DNA from: Acanthosepion lycidas
Lineage: Eukaryota > Mollusca > Cephalopoda > Sepiida > Sepiidae
Direction: 5' to 3'
DNA: 64,000 nucleotides
Assembly: GCA_963932145.1 (NCBI GenBank)
Contig: OZ010571.1
Span: 157,075,318 to 157,139,317 of the forward strand
Positions 1 through 11,590 of the stretch are shown in pieces. Numbering within the stretch: the stretch's first letter is position 1; the number at the start of each line of letters is the position of its first letter. Below the pieces are notes generated by a model. It searched no databases. It worked only from the letters and a program-made list of their open reading frames with translations, and had not been told where the DNA came from. The position numbers were made by a program, and so were the translations under genes.

Positions 1-15
1 AGTAAATCAATTTAC

Positions 16-71
16 TTGTCTTTTTTTTCTTTTTTATGCAATTTGGCAGCTTTTTTCTCAATTGGAAGCAA
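16..71 (-). CDS. NOP2: NOP2 coding exon 5
   Basis: The acceptor TTTCTTTTCCAG| is strong; the proposed donor is GACAA|GTAAAT at the window edge. It encodes residues 181-198, LLPIEKKAAKLHKKEKKD plus K, in phase with exon 4. LLPIE and the basic run after it are the best family match in the window. Without splicing the frame would reach a stop a few bases later, so the donor is inferred from reading frame and consensus. Confidence 0.8.
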
Positions 72-2512
72 CTGGAAAAGAAAAACAAAATGTAAATTAA
101 TTTTAGGAAATAAATTCAAATGAAAACTGGTTTTTAGTTATGTTAACAAAAAGTGTAAGATTTTTTTTCTATTACTATTTCTTGAGCAGATGAATTAGAT
201 ATGGGAGAGGGGTTTGCTTATACACTTCTTTATCAAATATCATGAAGTAATTTTTGTCAAAATAGGACAGAGTATAAGGAAAAGTGAATTCAAGCCTTCC
301 CGAAAGACAAGTTAAGGGAAGATGAGTAGTCTAAGTTAATTTAATTTTCTGTCCTGATATACATTGCACTATAACACATCTTCAAGAAAACAAAATTTTA
401 TGATCCACACAATGTGAATTAATCTCCTAAGCAAGGTAAAGAAACAAAAAGGTTGATACCAGTAAAATTTGTACTTTACCGAATATGAATTTGTTTTCAT
501 GTTAACCATTTTAAAAATCATGAAATATGATAAGAATATACAAAGAAATTAGTTTTAATCTTGTGTCTTAAATGACATTTATAGCTAAGTTTTTCCAATG
601 AGCATCTGTGCCAATGGAGAATAAAGCATTGAAAGGTTCTACATACATCGTCATTATTATCATGGTCACCAGAAACGTCATCATCGTCGTCATCATCACT
701 GCTATCAGTTGATTCTCCAACTTCATCATCCATTGGTTCACTGTCATCCGAGTCATCTGTTTGCATCTCATCATTGTTCACCTGTTCACTGTCATCAGAG
801 TCATCCTCTTCATCATCGAATAATGGTTTAGTATCGGCACCAAATGTTTCTGTCTCACTTTCCTCAGAACTTTCAGAAGCGTCCTTCAAATAACCAATAA
901 AAAATGGTGGAATACATTTGATAAATGTTTGTCAGAATCAGATTAAATAAAATGATTTGCATTTTAAAAACAACTGCAAAATAAAATAATTTGAAATCCT
1001 GTAGTAATTGCGGGAGAATAACAAACAACATTTTTAGTTAATTATGGTCATCCAGAGTTCAAATGCCAAAATAAATCAATTCGTAATTAAACTCCATCTG
1101 AATATTCAGATTAATTGGTAAAAGCTAAGAATTGTTCAGGAAACTTCTATCGAAAAGTGTTATATAATTTAGTCATAGTGTACTCAAAAATGCACCAAAA
1201 CACTCAATATACCTTTAATTTTGTTTGAAAAATAAAAACAAAAATGTAGTTTATTCAGTGTGTATCTAGAAACCTGGTATCAATTGAACATAGAATAATA
1301 TTTATTGACCTTTATTTTTATGAATAATAAAGAATTTGTTACTATTTAAATTTGCATGATGAAGAAATTGTGTTTTTGGACAATGTTATCTTCTGTATAT
1401 AAAATGCAAATGATCTTAATTAAAAATATTTTCAATGATATATGGAAAATTCACAAGTTCACTGTCATCCAAGTCATCTGTTGAAGTAATGTATTCATTC
1501 AATAATAAAATCAACAGTGGCCATCTGAGATAAAGAAAAGCTTTATGGATTATAATCTATATTATTATTTTTATTATAATTGTGTGTGTGTGTAACAATC
1601 CGATTTCTTACACATCTTTGGATAATAAGGAGATAAATTCCTTCCTTCCTTTTAAGTCCACTCAGCTATCTGAGTTTTATAGGAATCGTCCATCCCATAG
1701 GCTCATAAATTTAAGCAGGTTTTCATCACCAACGGAAAAGAAAAAGTGGTTTAATGCCCACTTGACCTAGAAAATGAATTAATAAGTAACAGATCCACTT
1801 GTAAATAAAATGTATTTTTTAATTCATATAAAGTAATTTATTCTTTAAATCCTGCTGACTGCAGCAAGTGATATCGAAAAAAAATTTTGTAATCAGTTGT
1901 GAAATAAGAATAGAAAAATAAACAAGATGAATAAGGATCAGGTGTCATTGCATATAATTTCGTAGAGTTACCTATATTATTGCATATAATTCTACAGAAG
2001 AATTAGGGGTTTTGGATACAAATGCACAGAATACTTTCATAAATGGTTTCTAAAGACCAGTAGTAGAAGCAGAGAACTGCAATTATAAAGGATGAGCTAA
2101 ATTCTTTTCTTCTCAACATCCTCATCATTAGTTTTATGACCTTGAGTGATCGTAGGGTTTCTACACAGTTGATCCCATGACCAGTTCTTGCCACATATCT
2201 GGGTTGAAAGTCGGAAATCTATTTATTTTTCTTTTTATACCATTTTACTTGGACACTTATGTCTGTAAATATGGAAGGTATATGGCATATTCAGGTAGAG
2301 AATATTTCACTTTTGGGTAGATGCCAGCTTCAAAGAGAGCCATCTGCAAGGTGTTGGGCAATTTTTGTTCCCCTCCCCACACATATGTGGAGGTCCCACA
2401 GTAAAAAAAAAAAAAAAAAGACCCTATGTCATTTAATATGAAAGTGGAATAACCAGTTCAGGAACATCAAATCAAAATTGAAATTACTTACCTGAGAAGA
2501 AACTTCAATGCT

Positions 2513-2546
<34 letters not shown>

Positions 2547-4106
2547 CTACGTATTTTCTTTTCCTCTTCTGTCTCTTTTTTGGTTTTATTCTTCAAAGCA
2601 AGTTTTTTGGCTTGAATTTCTAACCGAACACGTTTCTTCTCAATTCTTTTTGTCAACCTGTAATCAGCAATAAAAGCCAAGGATTATTTATCATTGTCAG
2701 ATCTTCTAAAAGGAAAACACCATAAACATGAAAAGTTTAACAATATAAAAAACTTTTAATGTAGTTATAATTGATATTCAAATATTTATTTGGATTATCA
2801 ATTATATTATGAACTTGCAAAGAGCCAGGGTAAAGCTTTTGTTTGCAGTTTCAGAGATTAATTATTTTTATGACATTTTGTTCTTAAAGTTTTACTTTTG
2901 ACAAGTTTATCATTTTTGTTGTTTAATACCAAAGCATTTTTAGCCAATTTATTAACAGACATTCAATTGTGAAGAATTCAAAACAAAAAATAATTCCAAC
3001 TGAGTCTTGAATATGATTCTGTTATTTTGACAACTCATCATTAGTACTTTATGTTGCTGTTGTTAGTATACCAACAGAATGAAGAAATTAGTCAAACTTT
3101 ACCTATTCCACAACTCAGTGCAGGTTCACTGAGAAATAACATGTGACTTATGATGGATAACCTCCCTCCCCTGTCATTTGCAATTGGGATTTGTTACACT
3201 CTCACTTTTTTCTTTGTCTCTCACGGGGAATATGCGTTGCAGGTTGGATTGCTGATGCACCCATACCACTTAGTTTCTGCTTCCAGTTTGATGGAAGACT
3301 TAAATCACTTGATATCTGTTTCTGGAAAACTACACCTGTGCAATGTTTATACTTGTTGAAAAATCCTTTTGGACAAAACTGTTTACAATCTGGCGGCAAT
3401 GTTCTTCATGGATGCTGTGCCAGATCGATTGCATCAGCAGATTTTTAACTCTCATGAGTTAGGGTTAATTTGTCAGTATGAGATTGTTGTAATTGACACT
3501 TTAACAGTTTTAAACTTCTCTCATTAATGCAGTATTTCTCCATGTGTTCTTCCAGTTAGTATAGGTATCTTCTCCATCTTTTGTATTCCAGTTTCCTGGA
3601 ATGATAATGATATCCTTCTTCGGTGTCAGGTCCAAACAGGACATTGTTTATCTGGCTGTAGAACAAGCTGTTTTCAAGCAGATATAGATGAGGAGCCTGC
3701 TCTGCTTATGATTTTATTATTGCATGTAAAATCACAGGTGAACAGGCAGGTCCTATTTTTCCTCTTCCAGGATCAACTGAACTCACAAGTTTTCAGTCAT
3801 CAGCCATTTTCCCCTAAATATTTCAATTCATGTCATTACAGAATTATAATCATAAAAAATAAAACATTCAGTGCCCTGAAAAACTGCAAAAGGCAGTTCC
3901 TTCTAGGAAAGAAAAAAAAAGGGAAGGACATAGTGAAACAAAATGGAAAACATTAAAAAAAAAAAAGGAAAAGAAAAAATGTCTTTCATTTTATATAAAT
4001 CAAATTAAGTGTTTCACATTTGTGTAAAGATTTTGAAAAATATTATAAATCTTTACTAACCTTTGTTTCTGTCTATGGCTTAATTCTTTTATGTCCTTTT
4101 TTTCTG

Positions 4107-4140
<34 letters not shown>

Positions 4141-7015
4141 AATTTTGTTAAATTTTGTAAACATTAAAATAAATCGTAATCAAGAAATTAAGAGAATCAT
4201 ATTTAGAATTTCATAAAATTATATTTCTTAATTTTCTTCATTTGTTAAACTAAAGAATCATTTTCTGTACAAAACTGTTAGAAACATCAGTGTGCCGCTA
4301 TGCAACAAACTTCAAGACATACAAAATTAAATTGAATTTGATTTCTTTACAAATCCTTTATTTGGACAGAGGTTAAAAAAAAGAAACAACTGAGACTGTT
4401 ATTTCATGGTCATCAAGCAGCAGATTAAAACTAATAAAATAAGAGATAAAGGAAGCTAAATACATTTGGAAAGTCAGACAACCCAAAATTTCTCTTGGTA
4501 CAACTTCTCGTTCAAGCAACTGTATAACTTTGAAATTAACAGATACAGATGAGCAAATATTTAATGGCATGAACAAAAAAGAATCAGTAAAACAAATTCA
4601 AACTCCAGTTTGTGTCTGTATTAAAAGTGATTGAGAAAGACATGGATCCAATTTTGTCCTGACAGCCTCAGTATATAGTGAGAAAGTTGGAAGCATTTAG
4701 CTTTGTAAGTCAATGAAACTATGGAATCAAAGCTAGCACTCCAGCTCAATAAATATTCACAAATGGTACAATGATAGAGTCTCCATGGATTGTTTGAGAA
4801 ATGGAGACAAAGATCATTGTCTCATATATGATATAAGATAAAAGTAACTTTTTTTGCTTGCTTTCTATTCTTATTCTTGTGGTGGTAAAAAAACAAAAAA
4901 ATTCATTCACTATCCTTTTTCTCAGCCCAATTTTTATTCGTAGAAGTTATTTACTGAAGGTTTTCATGGACATATCTCTTGTAGAAGACAATACACAAGA
5001 ACACTTCAATCAGAGATGCTAATGTAGATGCTTTTCAAGTGTCTTCCAAATTTGAATAAATTACCAACCACACAAGAAATGCTAGAATTGTTAAAAGCAA
5101 CTTGAATGATGAAAGAAAATCACAGATTTTATCAGAATGGATTTAAGCTGTAATTATGATCATAATATTGAGTGTGTGTGTGTGTGGATGGTGTGGGGGT
5201 GGGTCGTTGGAGAAGACACATTACAGATTTGTTTCCAATGCAAAGTCGATGTAACTTATTTATGTTGTGTGGTTTTCATGTAACTTCCATCAACCCATCA
5301 GAGGGTCCTTATTGATGAACGGATATACTCTTCATCGGGTAACTCAGTTGAGATCAAGATGCTAAATGTGTGTACATTATGCCCATTGCATTCATCTTGA
5401 ATTCTTCATATTTTATCCACATTATGGACAACACAGCTGTTGATAGTGATCTGAAAAAGAGTCTTTTTGTTTTGTTTGGAATAAATGCACAAGTTCCTAA
5501 GGAGAGAATATGGAAGGTGAGTAAGAGGTGCGTTATTTTTTCATTAAAAATTTATAGATAAAAAATTATGGATACTGAACACAGACCTGTTTATAATAAA
5601 TACTGATTTCACCTTTCATACAATTGAATAAATGGTGCTAAAGGGATGAGATTGAATTCTTTTCATTCTTACTTTGATTTCAAGCAATGATTTATTTTAG
5701 CAATACTGTCCTGAAAAGCCACCATTACACATTCTTTTATTCTTCATTGGGTCCTCCTACGGTTATGACTTTGTGTCAGATTAAAATTAAGATTAATATA
5801 AGCTTCTCAAGCAAACCAATCACAACTACTATTTTCAATATTTGTACTCCACAGTCCTGGCCTTGTGCCAGATTAAAATAATTTCATTAAATATCTTTTG
5901 GGTAAATGCTTGTTAAATGCTCTTCAGTCTTCCTTCATAAACATCTCAAATTTGAAAACCGATTTCTAAACCCAAAATTGGTAGAAGTCTCCTTTTTCGT
6001 GCCTCATGTGCAAGTGAAAAAAAAAAGTTTGTAATCTTTTAAACACAATGTGATAAGACTGGAAAGCACAAAACAAATAATAAATGATTCTCTACCAATA
6101 TAGTACGTAACCTCAGTGTTGATTTTTGTTTTTAAATGCTGAAATTTCTAAAATTGCGCGTCAAAATTTGGCTAATAAAAAAGCACGTTTAAAAAAGAAA
6201 ACTAAGAATGATCATTAAGGCTTTTCTTATACATCGACGATGAAACTTATTTTAAAAACAGCGAAGTACAATAACTCAACTGTGGTTGGAGGATTAGCAA
6301 AATTCAGGCACATATAACAGTTACAATTTTAAATTTACATTCATTCTTAAATTAGAAAAAAAAAGAAGGTCGCCGACTTTCATTTATACGCCAACAGAGT
6401 AATGAAGACTTAAAAACGATCGGAATAAAGTTAAAAGTTTCACATGATTCAAATTACGCGTAAAAAAGTGATTGTCTGCAAAAAGGTTTTTAAAACAGAA
6501 ATGATCGCCGAAATAAACACCTGTATTTTATTTAAACAGTAAAATTCAAAATATTGTTTAAATGTGTAAGATACTTTAAATAAAATAATAAAATGTTTAA
6601 AAAAATTTAACGATAAAAAAAAAAAATTATTGCAATTCGTAATGAATTTTTCCTGTGCTAAGAAAATAAAAATTTACACAAACTGATTGTTAACTAAAGC
6701 TTTTTAAATTACTATAAAAAAAACAAAATGTTTCACATTCATTTTTTTACAAATTAACAAATTATGTCTTAGTAGAAATTATTTTATTTACTATAAAGTC
6801 GAAAAAGCAATAATAGCCAAAATTTAAGAGCAATATGTGATGATCGGAAACCCACATGGTAAATCAAAATCATTTTGCGTTTTCCTACATAACTTAGGGA
6901 AAAAAAATGAAAAAACTCTACCTTGAAGCGACCGTGGCAGTTTAGGATCGGATTGTTTCCTTGCCTTCCTACCTGGACCAGATTTTGGCCTTTCCAAATC
7001 TCTTTTCCTTCCCAT
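16..7015 (-). CDS. NOP2: NOP2/NSUN1 28S rRNA (cytosine-C5) methyltransferase, N-terminal part (five exons)
   Basis: CDS is complement(join(16..71, 647..883, 2492..2657, 4061..4103, 6922..7015)), giving residues 1-198 plus 2 nt; the gene continues past the left edge. In animals NOP2 is a nucleolar SAM-dependent methyltransferase of 28S rRNA, needed for 60S ribosome assembly. The identification rests on the start MGRKRDLERPKSGPGRKARK (human NOP2 starts MGRK and has GPGRKARKQ), a basic stretch at about 32-73, long acidic runs at 83-180, and LLPIEKKAAK at 181-190, which matches LLPIERAARK of human NOP2. All four introns have GT/AG ends and phases that agree. The start ATG has a strong context (A at -3, G at +4). 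The catalytic domain and its cysteines are not in the window. The acidic tract is typical of nucleolar proteins and would not by itself identify the gene. Confidence 0.88.
72..646 (-). other. NOP2 intron 4
   Basis: AT-rich intron with GT/AG ends. I see no other feature in it. Confidence 0.75.
647..883 (-). CDS. NOP2: NOP2 coding exon 4 (acidic)
   Basis: Acceptor ATTTGAAG| and donor GAT|GTATGT, phase 0 on both sides, 79 codons (residues 102-180). It is almost wholly Asp/Glu/Ser with repeats of the type DDSDDSE and a second poly-Asp run. It is low-complexity acidic sequence, probably disordered and a likely casein kinase 2 substrate. Confidence 0.84.
884..2491 (-). other. NOP2 intron 3
   Basis: AT-rich intron. 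It holds a 26-base near-copy of part of exon 4 at 1457-1483, a short TG run near 1582, a 62-codon open frame at 1582-1770 that I do not recognise, and an A-run at 2402-2419. Confidence 0.75.
2492..2657 (-). CDS. NOP2: NOP2 coding exon 3 with poly-Asp tract
   Basis: Acceptor GATTACAG| and donor CAG|GTAAGT, the latter a consensus match. It encodes residues 46-101: a Lys/Arg/Glu-rich, probably helical segment (RLTKRIEKKRVRLEIQ...) and then eleven Asp residues at 84-94 coded by an uninterrupted GAT repeat. Confidence 0.86.
2513..2546 (-). repeat. Coding trinucleotide repeat (GAT)n in NOP2 exon 3
   Basis: An uninterrupted ATC/GAT run of 11 units encodes Asp84-Asp94. Length variation in steps of three would change only the length of the acidic tract. 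Confidence 0.9.
2658..4060 (-). other. NOP2 intron 2
   Basis: AT-rich except for a GC-richer patch at about 3110-3460, where frames on both strands stay open. The patch resembles an old dispersed repeat, but I cannot name it. An A-rich stretch lies at 3900-3980. Confidence 0.7.
4061..4103 (-). CDS. NOP2: NOP2 coding exon 2 (43-nt micro-exon)
   Basis: The exon lies between a T-run/CAG acceptor (a run of 31 T, then CAG) and the donor AAAG|GTTAGT. It reads E32 to Q45 (EKKDIKELSHRQKQ) plus two bases that complete R46 with exon 3. It is too short to be found by ORF length; the phase match on both sides supports it. Confidence 0.8.
4104..6921 (-). other. NOP2 intron 1
   Basis: About 2.8 kb, AT-rich. 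It has a short TG repeat at 5171-5185 followed by a G-rich stretch. I see no gene or recognisable element. Confidence 0.7.
4107..4137 (-). repeat. 31-T homopolymer serving as the polypyrimidine tract of NOP2 exon 2
   Basis: A run of 31 A on the + strand is 31 T in gene sense and ends directly at the CAG acceptor of the 43-nt exon. Confidence 0.75.
6922..7015 (-). CDS. NOP2: NOP2 coding exon 1
   Basis: This exon runs from the ATG (7013-7015) to the donor CAAG|GTAGAG. It encodes residues 1-31 and the first base of codon 32. It carries the basic GPGRKARKQ motif that is shared with vertebrate NOP2 N-termini and probably acts in nucleolar targeting. Confidence 0.88.
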
Positions 7016-7110
7016 TTTTTGTTTAAAATGGGTATTTTAAATGTAGTTAGATTAGCAACACGTGCACGCTTTTAATTAAACTCTTTACATTCGGAGATAA
7101 AATTGTTTTG
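7016..7110 (-). promoter_or_regulatory. NOP2: NOP2 5' UTR/promoter with an E-box
   Basis: Immediately upstream of the ATG. A perfect E-box CACGTG lies at 7059-7064, about 45 bases from the start codon. NOP2 and other ribosome-biogenesis genes are known MYC/MAX targets in other animals. The transcription start is not visible and no TATA box is evident. Confidence 0.4.
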
Positions 7111-9050
7111 TATCCAGGAAGACAAAAGTTACCTCCCTTCATTTCTTTTTAAACAAGAAATTCACTTGTTTTTTTTTTTAATTTCCATCTTAAATTTGCT
7201 TTTAAATTTTAATCATCATCTAACTTGCTTTCACATCCACAGTTTTCTTTTAGTCTTTTTTCATTTTTATTCTAGTGAAATACCCATTAGGATTTGCTTT
7301 ATTTTGAAGCAAAATCACGATTAATGGCAGTAAAAAATCTTTGGTAAAATTTTTTTTTTACAAAGATAGGAAAAAGAGGACTTTAGAAATAAATTTTAAC
7401 GAATTTTTAATATGTAAAATATTAAGAATCTAAAATCATATTTAAATTAGAAACTATATACGACTCACGTTATTTTCTGATAACATCTTTCTGTGAACTT
7501 AGATGAAAGTCTATTCATTTTGAGCAGATAAGCAAAAATGGCAGCCATTTGTATGAAATTGCCTAAACTTTAAACTTAAAGTTTCCAAATAATAGCTACA
7601 TTGCGAGTTTGAAGCTTTTTATGTATTGTAAAACATTTTTTGTTAATCCTTTCTCTTTATCTGTTAAACCAGACATAAAGAGAAACGTTTAATTTAACTT
7701 CAGTCTGCAGAAGATAAAAGAACTTTGGAAATTGCAAATATGGTACTATCCAATTTCAAAGAAAGGTCTGATAAGGGTAAGAAATAGGAACACCATATTA
7801 CCAATCTGAATCTTATATCAAGAGAGAAGTTATTAAAAATCCAGTTTTGTTACTGTCAAATTTTAAGGCATTGTGACAACGAGGAAATGATGAAAAAACA
7901 GAAGTCGGGTTATTGTGTAGTTAGGAAGAATTGTTTATCCTACGACAGCTTTCGTTCCAACCTTATACCGGTCTGTATAAAGTTATTTTGATGTATAGAC
8001 AAACCTCTCATCAACGAGTATTAGAATTTAATTTTGAGAACAACAGCTGCAGTGCTTTACAAATTCACGTTCTAGTCTTTCTTTTAATCCTTACCCTAAT
8101 CCTTTCCCTCTACTTTCATATCCAGCTCCCAAAGCCTTGATTCTTATCAGAGATAATATATTTTCTGACGACGAGAGAACTGGAAAATATAAAAAGAATT
8201 TGACCACCAGGAAATTTGTATAGCAATTTTGTAGGGAAAAGTCCCCGATATTTTCTGAGTCTCCTAATCTCCATAAATACGGGTAATTTACGCCTGTTTG
8301 GCAGTCAGAATTCGACAACCGTCTGTGATAACATTAGGTCGGCGATAGAACACTGGTCAAATTCGGAACCATTTTCAACAAAGAAGATCTACCTGCTGGG
8401 CTGTAAAGACAAACTGTCGTCCCACTACTTAAAATTAATTGAGATCTGCCGCGGCCACCGGTGGCCACATATCTGCTTCCTGGCAACTAGAAGATTTTTG
8501 TCGTCGGCCTACTAACTCACTCAACTACAAAATTCGTGTCTTCCTACGGTTTGCTCCTATACAAGAACTCTGAAGAAATGTGTGAGGTAGCAGTTTCCGG
8601 GGGAAAATCCATTAATTTGGAAATTCTTGCAAAAATCAAATAATTGTCTTATTTTAATGAAGCTTTCATGATTTATTAAAAAATGAATGAATTTTTGAAA
8701 TTTTTATTTTTAGAACATCTATTACCCTCTCCCTACCAATATAACTTAATTTTATGAAATTTTCTAGAATTTTAAACAGTTCGTAAATTCTTTTATATTA
8801 CTTATAAGCAGGACTCCTTGGAGAAAGTAAAGCATCAATTTTTTTTTTCTTTTTTCACAGCTACTGCCAAGTTTTAAAAATCTGCTCTAAATCGTAAAAT
8901 AAAAATTGCAATAACATTTTCTGGTTATCTAATTAGATAAGCTTTTATTTGCTTTTATAAGTAATATACATTATTAAGCATATTATTATCTGTAGAAAAT
9001 TTTTTTTCGATGAATAAAGAATTTTTGCACTCCTCCCACTTCTCTTGGAC
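7111..9050. other. Intergenic, no recognised gene
   Basis: AT-rich sequence upstream of NOP2. A GC-richer patch at about 8200-8560 carries a 99-codon + frame (8216-8515) with no recognisable domain or codon pattern. I do not call it a gene. Confidence 0.5.
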
Positions 9051-9059
9051 ATGAGTTAC

Positions 9060-11580
9060 GCCTTGTTTCTTGTTTAGGAAGGGGTTCCCGGTACTCTTTC
9101 TCTCTCTGGCCTCTGTATTAGTGTAGCTCTGATTCTCCCGTGATGTGTGCAGTCTGTGGCATCACCTCTTCATTCTGGGGGTACACGGTTGACAGTTCTC
9201 TGGTTGCTGTTTCCGACTGGTAGTTAGGAGCCCTAACTCTTGCGTAGCGTCTTGAGCGGCTGCTCTGATCAACAGTTGTATAATAGCGGGGTGTTTGTAG
9301 TGTCATGTCGCGCATGGAAAGGTGTCTCTGCAGTCACCTCCGGTGGGCAACCCTGAGGCCACATTATGATGCAGGTTGTGCCAACTGCTCTCTGCCCACG
9401 TCACGGTCAAAACTGTCTGCTTCTTTTACTTCGGCTCTTCTCAACTTCCAACCAAAATTCAACATGACTTACAAAAACCGAAAAATTAATCCTAAACCAG
9501 CCACTCAAAAATCGCCTAAACCCCTCAACATTTCGTTCTCTAACATCCGTGACATTAGAACAAACTTCTGCAATATGGAATCTTTCCTCACTGCAAACTG
9601 CCCGGATATACTGGCTCTCTGTGAGACCAACCTTGTCTCGTCTATCCTCTCTCTGATCTCTCGATCCCAGGCTACCTTCCTCTCCCCAGAAAAGACTCTC
9701 TAACCCACATGCATGGCATTGGTGTCTACGTCAAGGAACATCTCCCTCTGGCCAGAGAATTCTCTCTCGAATCGCCAGACCAGTCGTACATGTGTCTCTG
9801 ACTATCTCTCCTCAATGCGGTAAGCTATCTCTTCTTCCTTTACCGCTCTCCATCCTCTCAAGACTGTGCGATACTCGATAGCATTTCTGACAGCATAGAC
9901 AAGGCTCTCTCCCTCCACCCTTTTGCTCACATATTTGTGTTTGGTGACTTTAACGCCCATCATACCTTGTGGCTTAAGAATGCTACTACTGACCACGCAG
10001 ACATTCAAACACTCGATTTTTCAGTCTCTCAATCCCTCATGCAGATAGTTAACTTCCCCACTCGTTTTGCCTTCAACCGGGAAGGTAAAGCCTCTCTTCT
10101 CGATCTGTGTTTTACCTCCATCCCCGAGTCTTGCAGCGCCTCGCAACTCTGCCCTCTTGGTAACTCTGATCATGCGGTAGTATCTGTTAACATCTCCTTC
10201 AACTCCACCCTTATAAAGAACCTCCTACCACTAGAACTTCATTCTACTATCAACGAGCTGACTGGGACGCGTTCCGTGATTTCCACCGCGATGTCCCCTG
10301 GGATGGAGTCATTACGCTCCCCGTCCAAGCATGTGCTTCTGAGGTCTCATCCTGGGTTAAAGCTGGAATCGACGCTTTCATCCTATCAAGGAAATATAGG
10401 GTCAAGTCGCGCTCCACCCCCTGGTTCTCCGCTGCTTGCTCAGCCGCCATCGCCCATAGGAACCACTACTTTCACCTATTCCGTAGCGACATGTCTGACT
10501 GCAATAGACGTCTCTTTGCCTCCGCCCGTAACGAGTGTAAGCGTGTCCTCAACGATGCTAAGTCACTATTTGCGGCTCGGATGAAGGAGCGTATTGCATC
10601 TCGCAAATTTGGCTCCAAAGATTACTGGCGTCTCTGCAAGAGCGTATTGAACAATTGCAAACCCTCTATACCTCCTTTATTCAACCAGTTCAAAGTCCTG
10701 ACCTCCTCTGCCGACAAGGCTGAATGCTTTGTTCGGAAATTTTCATTCAACTCGACGCTCGATTCTTCCGGTGTATCCATACCTGAATTCCCTCTTAGAA
10801 CTGAGGCTCTATTGAGTGGGCTACATATAACCCCGTCTCTGGTATTGGGCGTTATCTCCAATTTAGACCCCAACAAGGCTAGTGGTGGAGATAGGATACC
10901 AGTCATTGTCTTGAAGAAATGCACGCTTGTCCTTTCTAAACTATACAACTACTGCCTCAAGGAATCTTGTTTTCCGGACTGCTGGAAGTCCTCTTCGATT
11001 GTTCCTATCTTCAAGAACTCTGGCGACCCCTCTGACCCTTCTAACTACCGTTCTATCAGTCTCCTTCCCCTCTTCGGCAAAGTCTTCGAAGCCCTAATCA
11101 ATACCGAGGTGGTTAACCACCTCACATCCCATGATCTGCTCTCAGACAAGCAATATGGCTTCCGCTTTGCCCGATCTACAGCTGATGTGCTTACGGCCAT
11201 CACTGAAACTGTCTACCGAGTCCTTCAAAATAACGGGGACGCTCGTGCTGTGGCACTAGACATCTCCAAAGCATTTGATAGGGTTTGGCATGCCAGCCTT
11301 CTTCGTAAGCTCCAGGGTCGATTGTTTGACCTAATACAATCATTCCTGTCAAACCGTGAATTGAAGGTCGTTCTCAACGGAATGTCCCCCAGTTCCTATC
11401 CCACAAACGCAGGTGTTCCTCAAGGCTCCATCCTAGGCCCCACTCTATTCCTTATCTACATAAACGACCTCCCTGATGCCATAAATTCCCAAGTTGGCAT
11501 CTATGCCGATGACACCACAATTTATTCCTGCCTCAAAAACAAATCTAGTGTCACTGACAAAACTAACCTGGCCGTGCGTC
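9060..11580 (+). mobile_element. Jockey-like non-LTR retrotransposon (LINE), 3'-truncated
   Basis: GC-richer than its surroundings. It contains an apurinic-like endonuclease region followed by a reverse transcriptase, the order of jockey/CR1-superfamily LINEs. Endonuclease landmarks: SNIRD, LALCETN, a YRSPSS stretch, GDFNAHH and GNSDH. RT landmarks: NYRSISLLP, ALDISKAFDRVWH, GVPQGSILGPTLFLIYINDL and YADDTTIY. The coding region is in at least three frames, so it is inactive. It stops shortly after the YADD box and lacks its C-terminus, 3' UTR and tail, abutting a minus-strand Ty3/Gypsy fossil. Confidence 0.9.
9305..10215 (+). pseudogene. LINE endonuclease domain (degenerate)
   Basis: An open frame from 9305 to 9703 covers the start of the domain (NISFSNIRDI, PDILALCETN). 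A frame change follows near 9700 and the match continues (HMHGIGVYVKEHLPLA, YRSPSSQDC), with an in-frame stop near 9800. The frame from 9937 gives GDFNAHH and LGNSDHAVVS, the metal-binding Asp/Asn and final His of the fold. In an active element it would nick the target DNA to prime reverse transcription. Confidence 0.8.
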
Positions 11581-11590
11581 TCGAAAATAC
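10491..11590 (+). pseudogene. LINE reverse transcriptase domain (truncated)
   Basis: One long open frame of nearly 370 codons. Fingers: DPNKASGGDRIPVIVLKKC and PSNYRSISLLPLFGKVFE. Palm: DISKAFDRVW with the first catalytic Asp, then GVPQGSILGP and the YADD pair. The thumb and C-terminal region are absent. The last residues of the open frame, to 11657, read through into the neighbouring element and are not LINE sequence. Confidence 0.88.

Noticed and set aside
2259-2441. Frame ending near an A-run inside NOP2 intron 3
   Set aside because: Short, no domain, ends in a homopolymer; no reason to call an exon.
8216-8515. 99-codon + frame in a GC-richer patch
   Set aside because: No recognisable motif or splice context; left as an unassigned region.
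9118-9315. Minus-strand frame upstream of the LINE
   Set aside because: It overlaps the 5' part of the LINE and shows no domain; GC-rich shadow.
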